Positions 8,388 to 16,691 of a stretch of 26,846 nucleotides of DNA are shown here, piece by piece. The stretch is from assembly GCA_964570325.1 (NCBI GenBank), contig CAZMXS010000063.1:1-26846 (forward strand), given 5' to 3'. The stretch is from CAZMXS01 sp964570325. Its GTDB lineage: Bacteria > Verrucomicrobiota > Kiritimatiellia > CAIQIC01 > CAZMXS01. Within the stretch, counting starts at the first letter, position 1. Each line of letters opens with the position of its first letter. The notes under the pieces were generated by a model. That model searched no databases and was not told the DNA's origin. It saw only the letters and a list, made by a program, of their open reading frames with translations. Both the position numbers and the translations under genes were made by a program.

Positions 8388-8522
8388 AACCGAGCGCCGG
8401 AAAAAAATTGAAAATAATGCTAGTATACATCTAGGTTATTGTATATAAGTTCGGGTGCTTGAAGCAGCGATTGTCGTCACGTGGGGTAAGACCCCGGGAC
8501 GTTTACACGGGGAGCGGGCAAA
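8388..8522 (+). promoter_or_regulatory. AT-rich promoter-like region and leader hairpin before 8523
   Basis: Bases 8401-8450 are much richer in A/T than their surroundings and contain TTGAAA (8408-8413) and TATATAAG (8442-8449), but no pair with proper spacing, so no exact promoter is assigned. The leader then contains GGGGT (8483-8487) pairing with ACCCC (8491-8495) across AAG, flanked by ACGT on each side. GGGGAG (8509-8514) is the ribosome binding site, eight bases before the ATG. Confidence 0.4.
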
Positions 8523-9782
8523 ATGAAGCGTTGTATGTTGGGTGTATACTTGTTGGGCATGGTCCTGGCGGTTTGTCCATTGCGTGCCGGCGGGCAGGAC
8601 AATGACGTTCTCTACCTGGCAGACACCATGCGGGATCCGGACGGGCGCTCGGCGCTCTACCGCGTGAATATCCGCAATGGGGCAGCGGAGCTTACCCTGC
8701 TGCCGAATGGTGTGCTGCCCTACAACCATGCAGATGTCCTCTGCGCGGAGCCGAACGGATCCCGACTCTGGTTCATAGACGATCACGGCGGCTTCGCCGA
8801 TACCGGCACGCTGGGCTGGTATGACGTCGGCGCCGCGACCGTCCATGCCATTGGCCCGGTGACCCACGGGGGCGCACGGCTGACCCAGATCAATCAGGCG
8901 GCGATCGCCCCGGATGGAACCTTGTTCATCACGGCGGATTCCACGGACTCCCTCTATACGGTGGACAAGGCCACGGCGGCCGCCACGCTGGTCGGACCCA
9001 TTGTCACACCGGATGGACGCGCGCTGAATCTGCCGGGCAGCGATATCGCGTTCGCGGCGGATGGCGCGCTCTACATCTGGATCAATGGTTCGGTCAACGG
9101 ACCGGAAAGCGGGCTCTACCGACTGGCGCTCCCCGCCGGCGGCGCTGGCGCGGTGCGGGCCGATTACATCGGCAGACCGGCCGAAACCGCCTTGCCGTTC
9201 ACCGGCCTGGCGCTGCGCGTCAACGGGCTGGGCGACCTGGTTGGCGCGGTCAATTCGGGAATCAACGCGGATTCGCTGGCGGTGGTGGACAAGACCACGG
9301 GCCAACTGCGCGCCATGTATCCGCTGCTGCTGAACGGGCAGCGGTTTGATCACACGTACGGCGACATGACCATCGGGCCGTTCGCCCAGGCGCCCGGCGG
9401 ATTCTGCACCCGAACGATCGGCTACTGGAAGAACCACACATGGAACGGCCGGACCATCACGATCCTTGGCGTGGTCGTTGACGAGTGCTTCGGACGACAA
9501 ATTCTGCGAAACGCGACAAGCAAAAACATGTCCATGCTCTTCGCCCAACTGATCGCCGCCAAACTCAATGTGAACGACGCCTCGGGATTGGAGACCATTG
9601 ACGGCGCGGAGGATTATCTGGCGCTGCTTGACGAAGCGACCGCGAGCATGGTCATCTCGGGATCCAATGGCGGTCTGACCTTGAACTGGACCCGGGCGCA
9701 CGGCTCAAAAACGGAGAAGTTATTAACGACGTATTGGGCCGACCTGCTGGATGAGTTCAATAACGCTTACCACTGTCCATAA
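8523..9782 (+). CDS. Secreted propeller-like protein with C-terminal Cys/GYWKNH module
   Basis: The function is unknown. The 419-residue product has a signal peptide (residues 1 to about 23, ending LRAGG). Residues about 28-290 carry repeated strand patterns such as DVLYLADT, DGTLFITADSTDSLYTVDKATAAATLVG and DGALYIW, resembling a WD40/NHL-type or related beta-propeller. From residue 295 the sequence is CTRTIGYWKNHTW, the start of a Cys-containing module seen at the C-termini of many bacterial extracellular proteins whose role is not established. The module ends in a terminal Cys (418), which may form a disulfide with Cys295. There is no obvious sorting signal, membrane helix or LPXTG. It lies between two paralogous secreted proteins (7773 and 9860), so the three may act together. 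Confidence 0.8.
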   Translation: MKRCMLGVYLLGMVLAVCPLRAGGQDNDVLYLADTMRDPDGRSALYRVNIRNGAAELTLLPNGVLPYNHADVLCAEPNGSRLWFIDDHGGFADTGTLGWYDVGAATVHAIGPVTHGGARLTQINQAAIAPDGTLFITADSTDSLYTVDKATAAATLVGPIVTPDGRALNLPGSDIAFAADGALYIWINGSVNGPESGLYRLALPAGGAGAVRADYIGRPAETALPFTGLALRVNGLGDLVGAVNSGINADSLAVVDKTTGQLRAMYPLLLNGQRFDHTYGDMTIGPFAQAPGGFCTRTIGYWKNHTWNGRTITILGVVVDECFGRQILRNATSKNMSMLFAQLIAAKLNVNDASGLETIDGAEDYLALLDEATASMVISGSNGGLTLNWTRAHGSKTEKLLTTYWADLLDEFNNAYHCP

Positions 9783-9859
9783 TCGTGGATTCGTCTTGAG
9801 TTCAGTCACGCTTTGAACTACTTTTGCATCTGTTATCGAGAACACGGGGAGGATATCCG

Positions 9860-10447
9860 ATGCATAAGCTGCTTCTGGTTTCAGCCTTGATCTTGTTCGC
9901 GGTTGGGTCGGGAGACATTCTCGCGCAGGAATCCGCGCCCGCCAACTTGGCGGCCAATCCCGGGTTCGAGGAGCCGGCGGACGCGCAAGAGGGCCTGATG
10001 CCGGCCGGGTGGGAGTTCTTCACCAGCAAGATCAGCCAGATGGGCATTACCCGCGAGATCAAGCGCTCCGGCCAACAGGCCATGAAACTCCGCGCGCAAA
10101 AAGTGCCGGGCGCCTATCAGGGCGTTTTCCAGAAAATTCCCGTGACGCCGAAGGAGAAATACACTTTCGCGGTCAATGTCATCAGCGACAAGTCCGATCC
10201 TCTAGGCGGCACCGCGCATGGCCAACTGGTCATCGAGTGGTATAACGCGCAAGGCAAGGAGATATCACGCGAATATTGCACCCCTTGGAATATCAATCTT
10301 TCCAAGCTGCGCTGGGAACCCATTGCGCTGCGCAAGAAAGTGGCGCCCGCCGGCGCCACAACCGCATCCTTCGGGATTCATTTCAGTGAAGGCGAACGCG
10401 GCGGCGAAGGCGCTTTCATCGTGGATGACATCGTAATCGAGAAGTAG
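9860..10447 (+). CDS. Secreted jelly-roll-like protein, paralogue of the protein at 7773
   Basis: The function is unknown. The 195-residue product starts MHKLLLVSALILFAVGSG, with a signal peptide ending near ILAQES. The mature part reads NLAANPGFEEP, GWEFFTSK, SGQQAMKLRAQK, GVFQKIPVTPKEKYTFAVNVIS, DPLGG, GQLVIEWYNAQGKEISR and a final FIVDDIVIEK. This is the CBM4/9-like jelly-roll layout, and it is colinear with the protein at 7773. I chose ATG 9860 because GGGGAGGA (9846-9853) lies just upstream; an earlier in-frame TTG at 9824 would put an Arg-rich extension before the signal peptide. It differs from its paralogue in lacking Cys in the mature part. Spacing to the 8523 gene is 77 bases, so co-transcription is possible. 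Confidence 0.8.
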   Translation: MHKLLLVSALILFAVGSGDILAQESAPANLAANPGFEEPADAQEGLMPAGWEFFTSKISQMGITREIKRSGQQAMKLRAQKVPGAYQGVFQKIPVTPKEKYTFAVNVISDKSDPLGGTAHGQLVIEWYNAQGKEISREYCTPWNINLSKLRWEPIALRKKVAPAGATTASFGIHFSEGERGGEGAFIVDDIVIEK

Positions 10448-10728
10448 CCTCGTCCGGACGCGCAACCCGAGCACCCTGCCAAGCGCCCACGGAGCGCGGG
10501 GAGCCTGCCCCGCTCCCAGATCACAGTGTTTGCCTCATTGCTTGCGGGCAGAAAACCTGTGCCCTCGACCCAGTCACCCGATGGACCGCAGGCGACTGGC
10601 CCGCTTATACCGCCAACCTGCTTCTTGTTCACCCTTGGGCCGAACGCTCGCGCGCCAACAGCGACCAAACCGCGCAATTGTAGCGTGACATCCCCATCCG
10701 CCTGCGCTTATCATCAGTCCCGTTGAAC
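10448..10728. other. Intergenic stretch with one hairpin, no gene seen
   Basis: No convincing coding region was found; short open frames here lack ribosome binding sites and family motifs. The only clear structure is the GC-rich hairpin at 10491-10516. No confident promoter for the next gene was recognised, and a ribosome binding site before ATG 10729 is also missing. Confidence 0.5.
10491..10516 (+). terminator. GC-rich hairpin after 10447, possible terminator without T-run
   Basis: GGAGCGCGGGG (10491-10501) pairs with CCCCGCTCC (10508-10516), nine pairs with a two-base bulge and a six-base loop. It begins 44 bases after the stop of the secreted protein gene. No T-tract follows, so it may be a weak terminator or an mRNA-stabilising 3' structure. 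Confidence 0.35.
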
Positions 10729-12027
10729 ATGATGGGAAACATCGCAAGCTGGCTCATCCGCGGCCTCGCCGCCGCGGCGCTGGGATGGCTGGCGGACGCT
10801 CCGGTTGCCGCGCAAACCAAAGCGCCAGAAGATTACAAACCCGCTGAAGTCCAGGAAATCAAGCGCAACCCGCAGAAGTTTTGGGCGCGGGCCATTTCCT
10901 TCAAGGATGTTCTCGAGTCCAAACCTTCCCGATCCATCGAATACACTTTTAACAACCGTCCCTATCGTCCTTTCACCACTCGCACGCTCGGCAACTGCTA
11001 CCTGGCTTCCGAGCTGGAACCCTTGCTGCGCGATCTGCCCCTGAATCGCGAGTACAGTTTCATGGGCACCATCCTGCAGGAACGCGCGGGCCGCTACGCG
11101 GTGCTCGTGCAAAGTGTCGGCGCGATCGTGGATGCCGGTCAAAGCGCGGCGACACTGGTGAAGCCTCTGCCCCCCGAATCAGCAGCCGCATTCGATGACA
11201 ACGCCGCCGGCTTTGCCGAACTATGGACCAATGCGCAGGAAGCCTTCTATATTTACGCGCGCAGCAAGCAGATCAGTATGCGCGAACTGTTTGATCCCGA
11301 CTCCGAACACTACGAGCGGGCCAAGGACATCATTCGGAATGCCATCCGCAACAGCGAGCAGAGATGGAACACCCCGGCGGGTGAAATGTTCACCTACCAT
11401 CTCGCCCAGATTTTCCGGCGGCAGTTGATAACCGACACCGAACCACCCGAACCGACGGCCCGGCAACCGGACCATCTTCCTGCCACGGAACCACCCCTTG
11501 CACCACCCCCCTCATCTGAACCCGCCGCGCCAGCGTTAACTGACACCTCCGTTCCGGTCACTAACACCGCGCCCGCGCGTCGTTCCTGGTGGAGCCGGCT
11601 CTGGCACAGTGATCCATCCGTTGCCACCAATACAGTCCCGGCTGCCGAAGAAAAAGCGCATAAGAAAGAGGCGGAAGAAAAACCCCGGCGGGGCAAAAAG
11701 AAACCCTCCCCACCCCCGGATCAGCCGCCGACCACGCCAGAACCAGCCGCGCCCACACCCACCCCGCCAGACGCCCATGCGGCGCCAGCGCCGGCCGAAC
11801 CAACTCCGGCGCCCACAGCAGCAGAAATGCTCGCTTCGCCCACGCCAGAACCCGCGAAACCGGCGCCACCACCACCGGCCCAGGCAACGCCCACGCCCAT
11901 ACCGGCTGAATCGCGGCATATTGCCCCGCCATTGGCTGTGCCCGTCACACCACCGGCCATCAACCCTCCATCGCCTGTTCCGGCCGCAACAGATGAAGAA
12001 GACTGGAATGCGCCGGTCGCGCGTTGA
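10729..12027 (+). CDS. Exported protein with alpha/beta N-domain and long Pro/Ala-rich tail
   Basis: No family was recognised. From ATG 10729 the product has 432 residues; TTG 10723 and ATG 10732 are alternative starts and none has a clear ribosome binding site. A signal peptide is likely (WLIRGLAAAALGWLADAPVAAQ, cleavage near residue 28). Residues about 35-140 form a compact domain (NPQKFWARAISFKDVL to GRYAVLVQSVGAIV) whose strand-rich pattern could be OB-like. Residues about 150-235 look helical (AAGFAELWTNAQEAFYIYARSKQISMRELF). From about 240 the chain is Pro/Ala/Thr-rich low complexity, interrupted by RRSWWSRLWHS and a Lys/Glu-rich patch. The tail resembles linkers that cross the periplasm or cell wall. 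It is flanked by secreted proteins, and its function is unknown. Confidence 0.75.
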   Translation: MMGNIASWLIRGLAAAALGWLADAPVAAQTKAPEDYKPAEVQEIKRNPQKFWARAISFKDVLESKPSRSIEYTFNNRPYRPFTTRTLGNCYLASELEPLLRDLPLNREYSFMGTILQERAGRYAVLVQSVGAIVDAGQSAATLVKPLPPESAAAFDDNAAGFAELWTNAQEAFYIYARSKQISMRELFDPDSEHYERAKDIIRNAIRNSEQRWNTPAGEMFTYHLAQIFRRQLITDTEPPEPTARQPDHLPATEPPLAPPPSSEPAAPALTDTSVPVTNTAPARRSWWSRLWHSDPSVATNTVPAAEEKAHKKEAEEKPRRGKKKPSPPPDQPPTTPEPAAPTPTPPDAHAAPAPAEPTPAPTAAEMLASPTPEPAKPAPPPPAQATPTPIPAESRHIAPPLAVPVTPPAINPPSPVPAATDEEDWNAPVAR

Positions 12028-12089
12028 ATAGTCCGGGCTGATTGATGCTTCTATTTGATCCGGCGTTCAGTTCTCTAAACTTTTGCCGA

Positions 12090-12095
12090 TATAAA
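12090..12095 (+). promoter_or_regulatory. Possible -10 box for the large secreted protein
   Basis: TATAAA matches the -10 consensus at 5 of 6 positions. The best -35 (TTCAGT at 12066-12071) is poor. If used, transcription would start near 12102, downstream of the ATG at 12095, which supports ATG 12128 as the translation start. Confidence 0.3.
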
Positions 12096-12127
12096 TGGTA
12101 TTGTCTGCAATTAACGTGGTTGCGTTC

Positions 12128-15100
12128 ATGAAAACAATCTTGGCCATCGCGATGGTGCTGATTTTTTCATTAGCCGGAACGGACGCAATCGCGCTATCTG
12201 TGCCGATTGCCGTTAAGGAAGTCGCTGGAATCGGCGCCACCAACTGGCCCATAACCGCTGTCGTGCCGCTGCCTTACGGCGCTTATTCGAATCTCGCCAT
12301 GTTTGTCCTCCGCGACAGCAGTGGCGTTATGGTACCGGCACAATTTGCCGTGTTGAATCGCTGGGAGGGTCGCGACCATAGTCTCCGGCATGTGAGCGTG
12401 CAATTCCAAGCCAGCGTCGGCCCCTATACTGGAGCCGGCACCGGAACGAATGTGTATTTCCTCAAAGACGACGGACCGGGCTCTTTTTCAACCGGCTTAA
12501 CCGTCAGCAATGAAACCGATTGGATTATCGTGCAGACCGGACCGCTCCGGTTCACGGTCAACAAACACGCCTTCAACATCGTGAACGAAGCCTGGCTTGA
12601 TGCCGACTCAAACGGCGTTTTCACTGCATCGGAGCGGATTGTAAATTCCGCTGCCAACCAGGGCGCCGTGCTGGTGGACTGGCAGGGAAACATCCGGCGC
12701 GACGCCGAACGCACCAACATCACCGTGACGATCGAGGAATCCGGCCCGTTGCGCGCGGTGATCAAGGTTTCATCGCCCACCCATTTTGTGGCTACCAACA
12801 ATCACCTCCACGGCTTCGCCGCGCGGATTTACGCCTACGCGGGAAAGCCTTGGATCAAGGTGGATTACCAATTGCAGAATGGCGCGCGGAATGCGGCCAT
12901 TTCCTGGCCGCTCTATTTCGACTCCTACCGGCTCGACTTCGGCCTCGCGATCAGCAACACCCCGACCTTGAGCGTGGGACTGGGCACCAATCTGGACTGG
13001 ACTGGCGCAACTCAGGCCATCCGCCTGGCGCAAACATTTCATAATACCTGCGTGGTGTATGACGCCGTTTCCGCGCCATTACAAACCGGCGAGCGGTCCG
13101 ACGGCTGGCTGGATGTTTACAACGCCGGCCGGGGCGTCGGCCTGTTTACCCGCAATTTCTGGACGATGTGGCCTAACGGCTTGCGCTACACCAACGACGG
13201 CACCCTGACCGTCGAATTGTTCCCGGACTGGAGCTGCCAGTTTTTTGCCACCAACAACACGGGACCCAAGTTCTTCACCGGCACCCATTGGTACTGGCTC
13301 GACGACATGCAGGCCACCTACAAGGAACTGCTGCTCCATTTTCATGCCGCCCCACTGGGAACCTCGGATTTGCATCGGCTGGCCGCGCAATTCGAGCGCC
13401 CGCCCGTACCGGTGATCCCGCTGGACTGGTACCGAACCACCCGGGTTACGCTGGACTTGGAGGGGTTTATCCCGGAAGGGACGCCCGCGGATGCCGATCT
13501 CTCGCGCCAGCCTACATTCCTGATGGAATACGATTTTTCCAACAGCGTTTATTATCGGTTCGGCTGGGATAATTACTATCTGGATGAAACCATTCGTAAA
13601 TTCGGCGCCAACACCACCGGCGGCTTCCCGGACAGCTCCGGGAGTCGGTTCATCGCGGTGGGCAATCCCGCCTTGTATTATGACGCGGAGCGCAAAGCGC
13701 TGGCCGAACTGAACGTCCGCACCCACTGGATTGCCGGCTACACGCACAGCAACGACTGGGATCGCCTGCGCCTGACTCAGTTGCCCTACGGCGCGGAATC
13801 CTGGCGGCGTTTCGACGGTCACGGCACACCCTGGCTGGCAGCGGCCTACATGGACGGCACCGCGCTGGACGTGCACCCGCGCGATGACCAGCACGGCTGG
13901 TTCCAGCACGTTCGCGACTGGTATCACCTTTCGGCCGACCCCTGGGCACGCGACTGGTATGAGTTCATCGGCCAGTTTCGCTACACCACGTTGCTGCGCT
14001 GCGAGGCTTTCCCGGACACCAGCGGGCGCGCGCGCGGACACGGCCTGGCCCATGCGCTGGCCGCCTACCGAGCCACCGGCAACCGCGAGATTCTCGACTT
14101 GATGGCGGAGGAGGTGCGCCGACTGCGCGGGGATCAATACCAGCATGGCGGGCGGCAAGATGCCGGCCCCGGACTGGGCGCCTCCTGGCAAGCGGGCTAT
14201 GTCAGCCGCGCCGTGCTGGATTACATGAACGAAATCGAGGGCTTTCGCGACCGCGAGTGGGCAGAGGCATTCAGCTTCATCGCGGGACTCATAGACTGGA
14301 ATATCCACCATGCAAACTTCTGCTATTACATTGACGCCTTCATCCCGACCAACATGCCGAGCTCCATTACCGGCTTGATCATGGTGGATTTGCAATCTTG
14401 GTACGCGCTGGCCACCGGCGATTCCAACGCCATGCGGCAAACGTTTCTGTATGTGACCAACGGGATCAACGACGGCGAGCGCCCGGCCGGTATTTTTGAA
14501 CAATGGACGGGGCAGTACGAGTCACGGCAATGGATCGCGCTGACCACCGCCGTGGCCCGCGGCCGCGCTTTCACCTGTCCCCCGCCGGTCAGCGTCTTCT
14601 CCGCCACCGCCCTGACTGGCCGCATCGAATTCAACTGGCAAGGCATGCCGGGCGGGCAGCGCTACCACCTGTGCTGGAGCACAAACACCATCAGTCTCGC
14701 GCATACACTGAACACCAACTACATCAATTGGTGGGCTGCCGAAACCACGCTGACCAACGTCGTCACGGCCGGCGGAGAAAGCCTTTCGCTATCCGTAACC
14801 TCCGCGCTCCCCGCCGGAACGCCGATCTCCGCCTGCATCTTCTACTTCGACAGCAACCGGAACATGAGCGTCAAGACGGAAATCCTGCGCCCCCCAACGG
14901 CCGGCTTCGCGGGCGGGCCGCGGCGCGGCGCGGCCCCGCTGACCGTGGCCTTTACCAACAGCAGTCTGGGATCATACACATCCTCGCGCTGGCTCTTCGG
15001 TGACGGGTCCGTTTCCAACGCCGAACATCCGGTGCATACCTACGCTTCCGCCGGCGATTTCACCGTAACCTTGACGGTTTCCAATGCGGCGGGAACCGGC

Positions 15101-16453
15101 ACCTTGAGCCGCGCCGGCTATGTTCACGTGGTGCCACCCGGCATGCCGATCGCCGATTTCAACTGGGATACGAACCGCGGGGCGGCTCCACTGACCGTCC
15201 AATTCACCAATCTCTCCATCGGCGCGATCATCGCCAACGCCTGGAACTTCGGCGACGGCGCCACATCCGCGCTGGCCAACCCCACGCACGTCTTTGCCAC
15301 GGCTGGAACATTCACGGTAACCTTAATCGCCACCACAGTCAGCGGCGCGGATACCTGCCGGGTGCTGAACTGTATTGAGGCCCTGCCGCCGCCGCCCACC
15401 GCCGACTTTGCCGGACAACCCACTTCCGGGGGCTATCCGCTGACGGTGCAATTCACCAACCTGACCACGGGGGTGGCCACCAACTGGGCGTGGACATTCG
15501 GTGATGGCGGCTCATCGTCGGCCCGCGATCCGGCGCACACTTACGCCGTCACCGGCGTTTTCACCGTAGCCCTGACCGCCACGGGCCCTGGCGGCGCCGA
15601 CACCCGCACCCGCACCGATTACATCACCGCCACCCCGGAACCGGGGCAGAATTATTACATCGCGGCGGGCGACGACGACGCCTACGAATACAACACCACC
15701 ATGTTCATTGACATCAATTACACGTATCTGGGCTACGCGCCCGAAATGTGGTCCGGTTATCGCTTTCGGAACATCCAGATCCCCGCCAGCTCGGTGGTGA
15801 CCAAGGCTTACATCCAGTTCTACTCCCTTTCCGGCCAATCGGCCGCGTCCACGGTCCGCATTCACGGCCACAAAACCGCGGCGTCGAGCGCCTTCGCGCC
15901 GGCCGTTTCCAACATCAGCGCCCGCGCACTGACGACGGCGAGCGTGGCGTGGGACATCCCGCCCTGGGAATATCGCGAGTGGGGCGACAACGAGCGCACA
16001 CCCAACCTGGCCCCGCTGATCAATGAAATCCGCTCCGAAACCGCGTGGACCAACGGCGGCTCGCTGGCTTTCCTTGTCGCTTGGGCCGCGGGCGACGGCA
16101 TGCGCCATCCGGTCACCTACGAAGGCGCGCCGGCCGAAGGCGGACTGGACCGCGCGCCTCGCCTGCACATCGAGTACCAGACCAACGTGAACTTTGCCGC
16201 GTTCAACCTGCGGGCCACGGCGCTGACCAATAGCGTCTTCCTCCGGTGGACGGCGCCCGCCCTGTGCGGCGCGCCCGGCTGGTGGGTGCATATCCGGGCC
16301 GGCACGAATACCTATCCCCGCGAGACCACCGCCGGAGTGGCGGTCGTCACCGCCACCAACACCTGGTACCACGAGACCGGCCTGCCAAACGATCAACCGC
16401 GTTTCTACACTCTCTGGCTTTCCCCGGACGGAACCAACTGGCTGTCACCGTAA
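12128..16453 (+). CDS. Secreted YetA/PcRGLX-like protein with three PKD domains and a DNRLRE-like module
   Basis: This is a predicted 1,441-residue extracellular protein. ATG 12128 opens a clean signal peptide (MKTILAIAMVLIFSLAGTDA); the in-frame ATG at 12095 would put 11 residues before it. The first 830 or so residues begin with a strand-rich region (TNWPITAVVPLPYG, LRDSSGVMVPAQFAVLNRW, SLRHVSVQF) and continue into a long helical part. This resembles the RIFT-barrel plus alpha-toroid layout of YetA and PL26 exo-rhamnogalacturonan lyases (PcRGLX). An FN3-like stretch follows, then PKD domains at about 923-1003, 1005-1088 and 1089-1173, each with an FGDG motif and a HxYxxxGxFTVxLT-like strand. 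A DNRLRE-type module (about 1174-1353) and an Ig/FN3-like end complete it. Polysaccharide lyase or hydrolase activity is inferred from resemblance; I cannot verify catalytic residues. Confidence 0.8.
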   Translation: MKTILAIAMVLIFSLAGTDAIALSVPIAVKEVAGIGATNWPITAVVPLPYGAYSNLAMFVLRDSSGVMVPAQFAVLNRWEGRDHSLRHVSVQFQASVGPYTGAGTGTNVYFLKDDGPGSFSTGLTVSNETDWIIVQTGPLRFTVNKHAFNIVNEAWLDADSNGVFTASERIVNSAANQGAVLVDWQGNIRRDAERTNITVTIEESGPLRAVIKVSSPTHFVATNNHLHGFAARIYAYAGKPWIKVDYQLQNGARNAAISWPLYFDSYRLDFGLAISNTPTLSVGLGTNLDWTGATQAIRLAQTFHNTCVVYDAVSAPLQTGERSDGWLDVYNAGRGVGLFTRNFWTMWPNGLRYTNDGTLTVELFPDWSCQFFATNNTGPKFFTGTHWYWLDDMQATYKELLLHFHAAPLGTSDLHRLAAQFERPPVPVIPLDWYRTTRVTLDLEGFIPEGTPADADLSRQPTFLMEYDFSNSVYYRFGWDNYYLDETIRKFGANTTGGFPDSSGSRFIAVGNPALYYDAERKALAELNVRTHWIAGYTHSNDWDRLRLTQLPYGAESWRRFDGHGTPWLAAAYMDGTALDVHPRDDQHGWFQHVRDWYHLSADPWARDWYEFIGQFRYTTLLRCEAFPDTSGRARGHGLAHALAAYRATGNREILDLMAEEVRRLRGDQYQHGGRQDAGPGLGASWQAGYVSRAVLDYMNEIEGFRDREWAEAFSFIAGLIDWNIHHANFCYYIDAFIPTNMPSSITGLIMVDLQSWYALATGDSNAMRQTFLYVTNGINDGERPAGIFEQWTGQYESRQWIALTTAVARGRAFTCPPPVSVFSATALTGRIEFNWQGMPGGQRYHLCWSTNTISLAHTLNTNYINWWAAETTLTNVVTAGGESLSLSVTSALPAGTPISACIFYFDSNRNMSVKTEILRPPTAGFAGGPRRGAAPLTVAFTNSSLGSYTSSRWLFGDGSVSNAEHPVHTYASAGDFTVTLTVSNAAGTGTLSRAGYVHVVPPGMPIADFNWDTNRGAAPLTVQFTNLSIGAIIANAWNFGDGATSALANPTHVFATAGTFTVTLIATTVSGADTCRVLNCIEALPPPPTADFAGQPTSGGYPLTVQFTNLTTGVATNWAWTFGDGGSSSARDPAHTYAVTGVFTVALTATGPGGADTRTRTDYITATPEPGQNYYIAAGDDDAYEYNTTMFIDINYTYLGYAPEMWSGYRFRNIQIPASSVVTKAYIQFYSLSGQSAASTVRIHGHKTAASSAFAPAVSNISARALTTASVAWDIPPWEYREWGDNERTPNLAPLINEIRSETAWTNGGSLAFLVAWAAGDGMRHPVTYEGAPAEGGLDRAPRLHIEYQTNVNFAAFNLRATALTNSVFLRWTAPALCGAPGWWVHIRAGTNTYPRETTAGVAVVTATNTWYHETGLPNDQPRFYTLWLSPDGTNWLSP

Positions 16454-16691
16454 CCGTAGCCGGCAAATTGTTGACCGAGTGGCCGCCCCTGCCCCACCAT
16501 CCCACGCTGGGGCGCACCGCTTGCCGGTAATACGGAATCAGCCGCATATTGCGGCAAGCAGGATGCCCGCGCTCCGTCCCCCGCCAATTGCCGACCCGTG
16601 GCGCTCGCACCCGGCGGGTTCGCTCAGGGCCAATCCGGATTCTGGCCCGTTCTGAGCCCAGTCGGAGCTGGGCGCGACGGTAATCGGCACA
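16454..16691. other. Convergent intergenic region with two hairpins
   Basis: The region separates the + strand secreted-protein gene from the 3' end of the - strand kinase gene. It contains a perfect GCCGCA-TAT-TGCGGC hairpin (16541-16555), which can alternatively pair as CTTGCCG (16520-16526) with CGGCAAG (16552-16558). A second stem, GCCCAG/CTGGGC, lies at 16656-16673. Neither has a T-run, so they are possible bidirectional terminators only. No coding region was recognised. Confidence 0.4.

Noticed and set aside
8436..9701. A 421-residue minus-strand open frame opposite the propeller-like gene
   Set aside because: The plus frame has a signal peptide, binding site and GYWKNH motif; the minus frame has none and reads like reverse-complement codon bias.
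13079..14503. A 474-residue minus-strand open frame inside the large secreted gene
   Set aside because: The plus frame is continuous through the whole multidomain protein, and the minus frame lacks recognisable motifs or a binding site.
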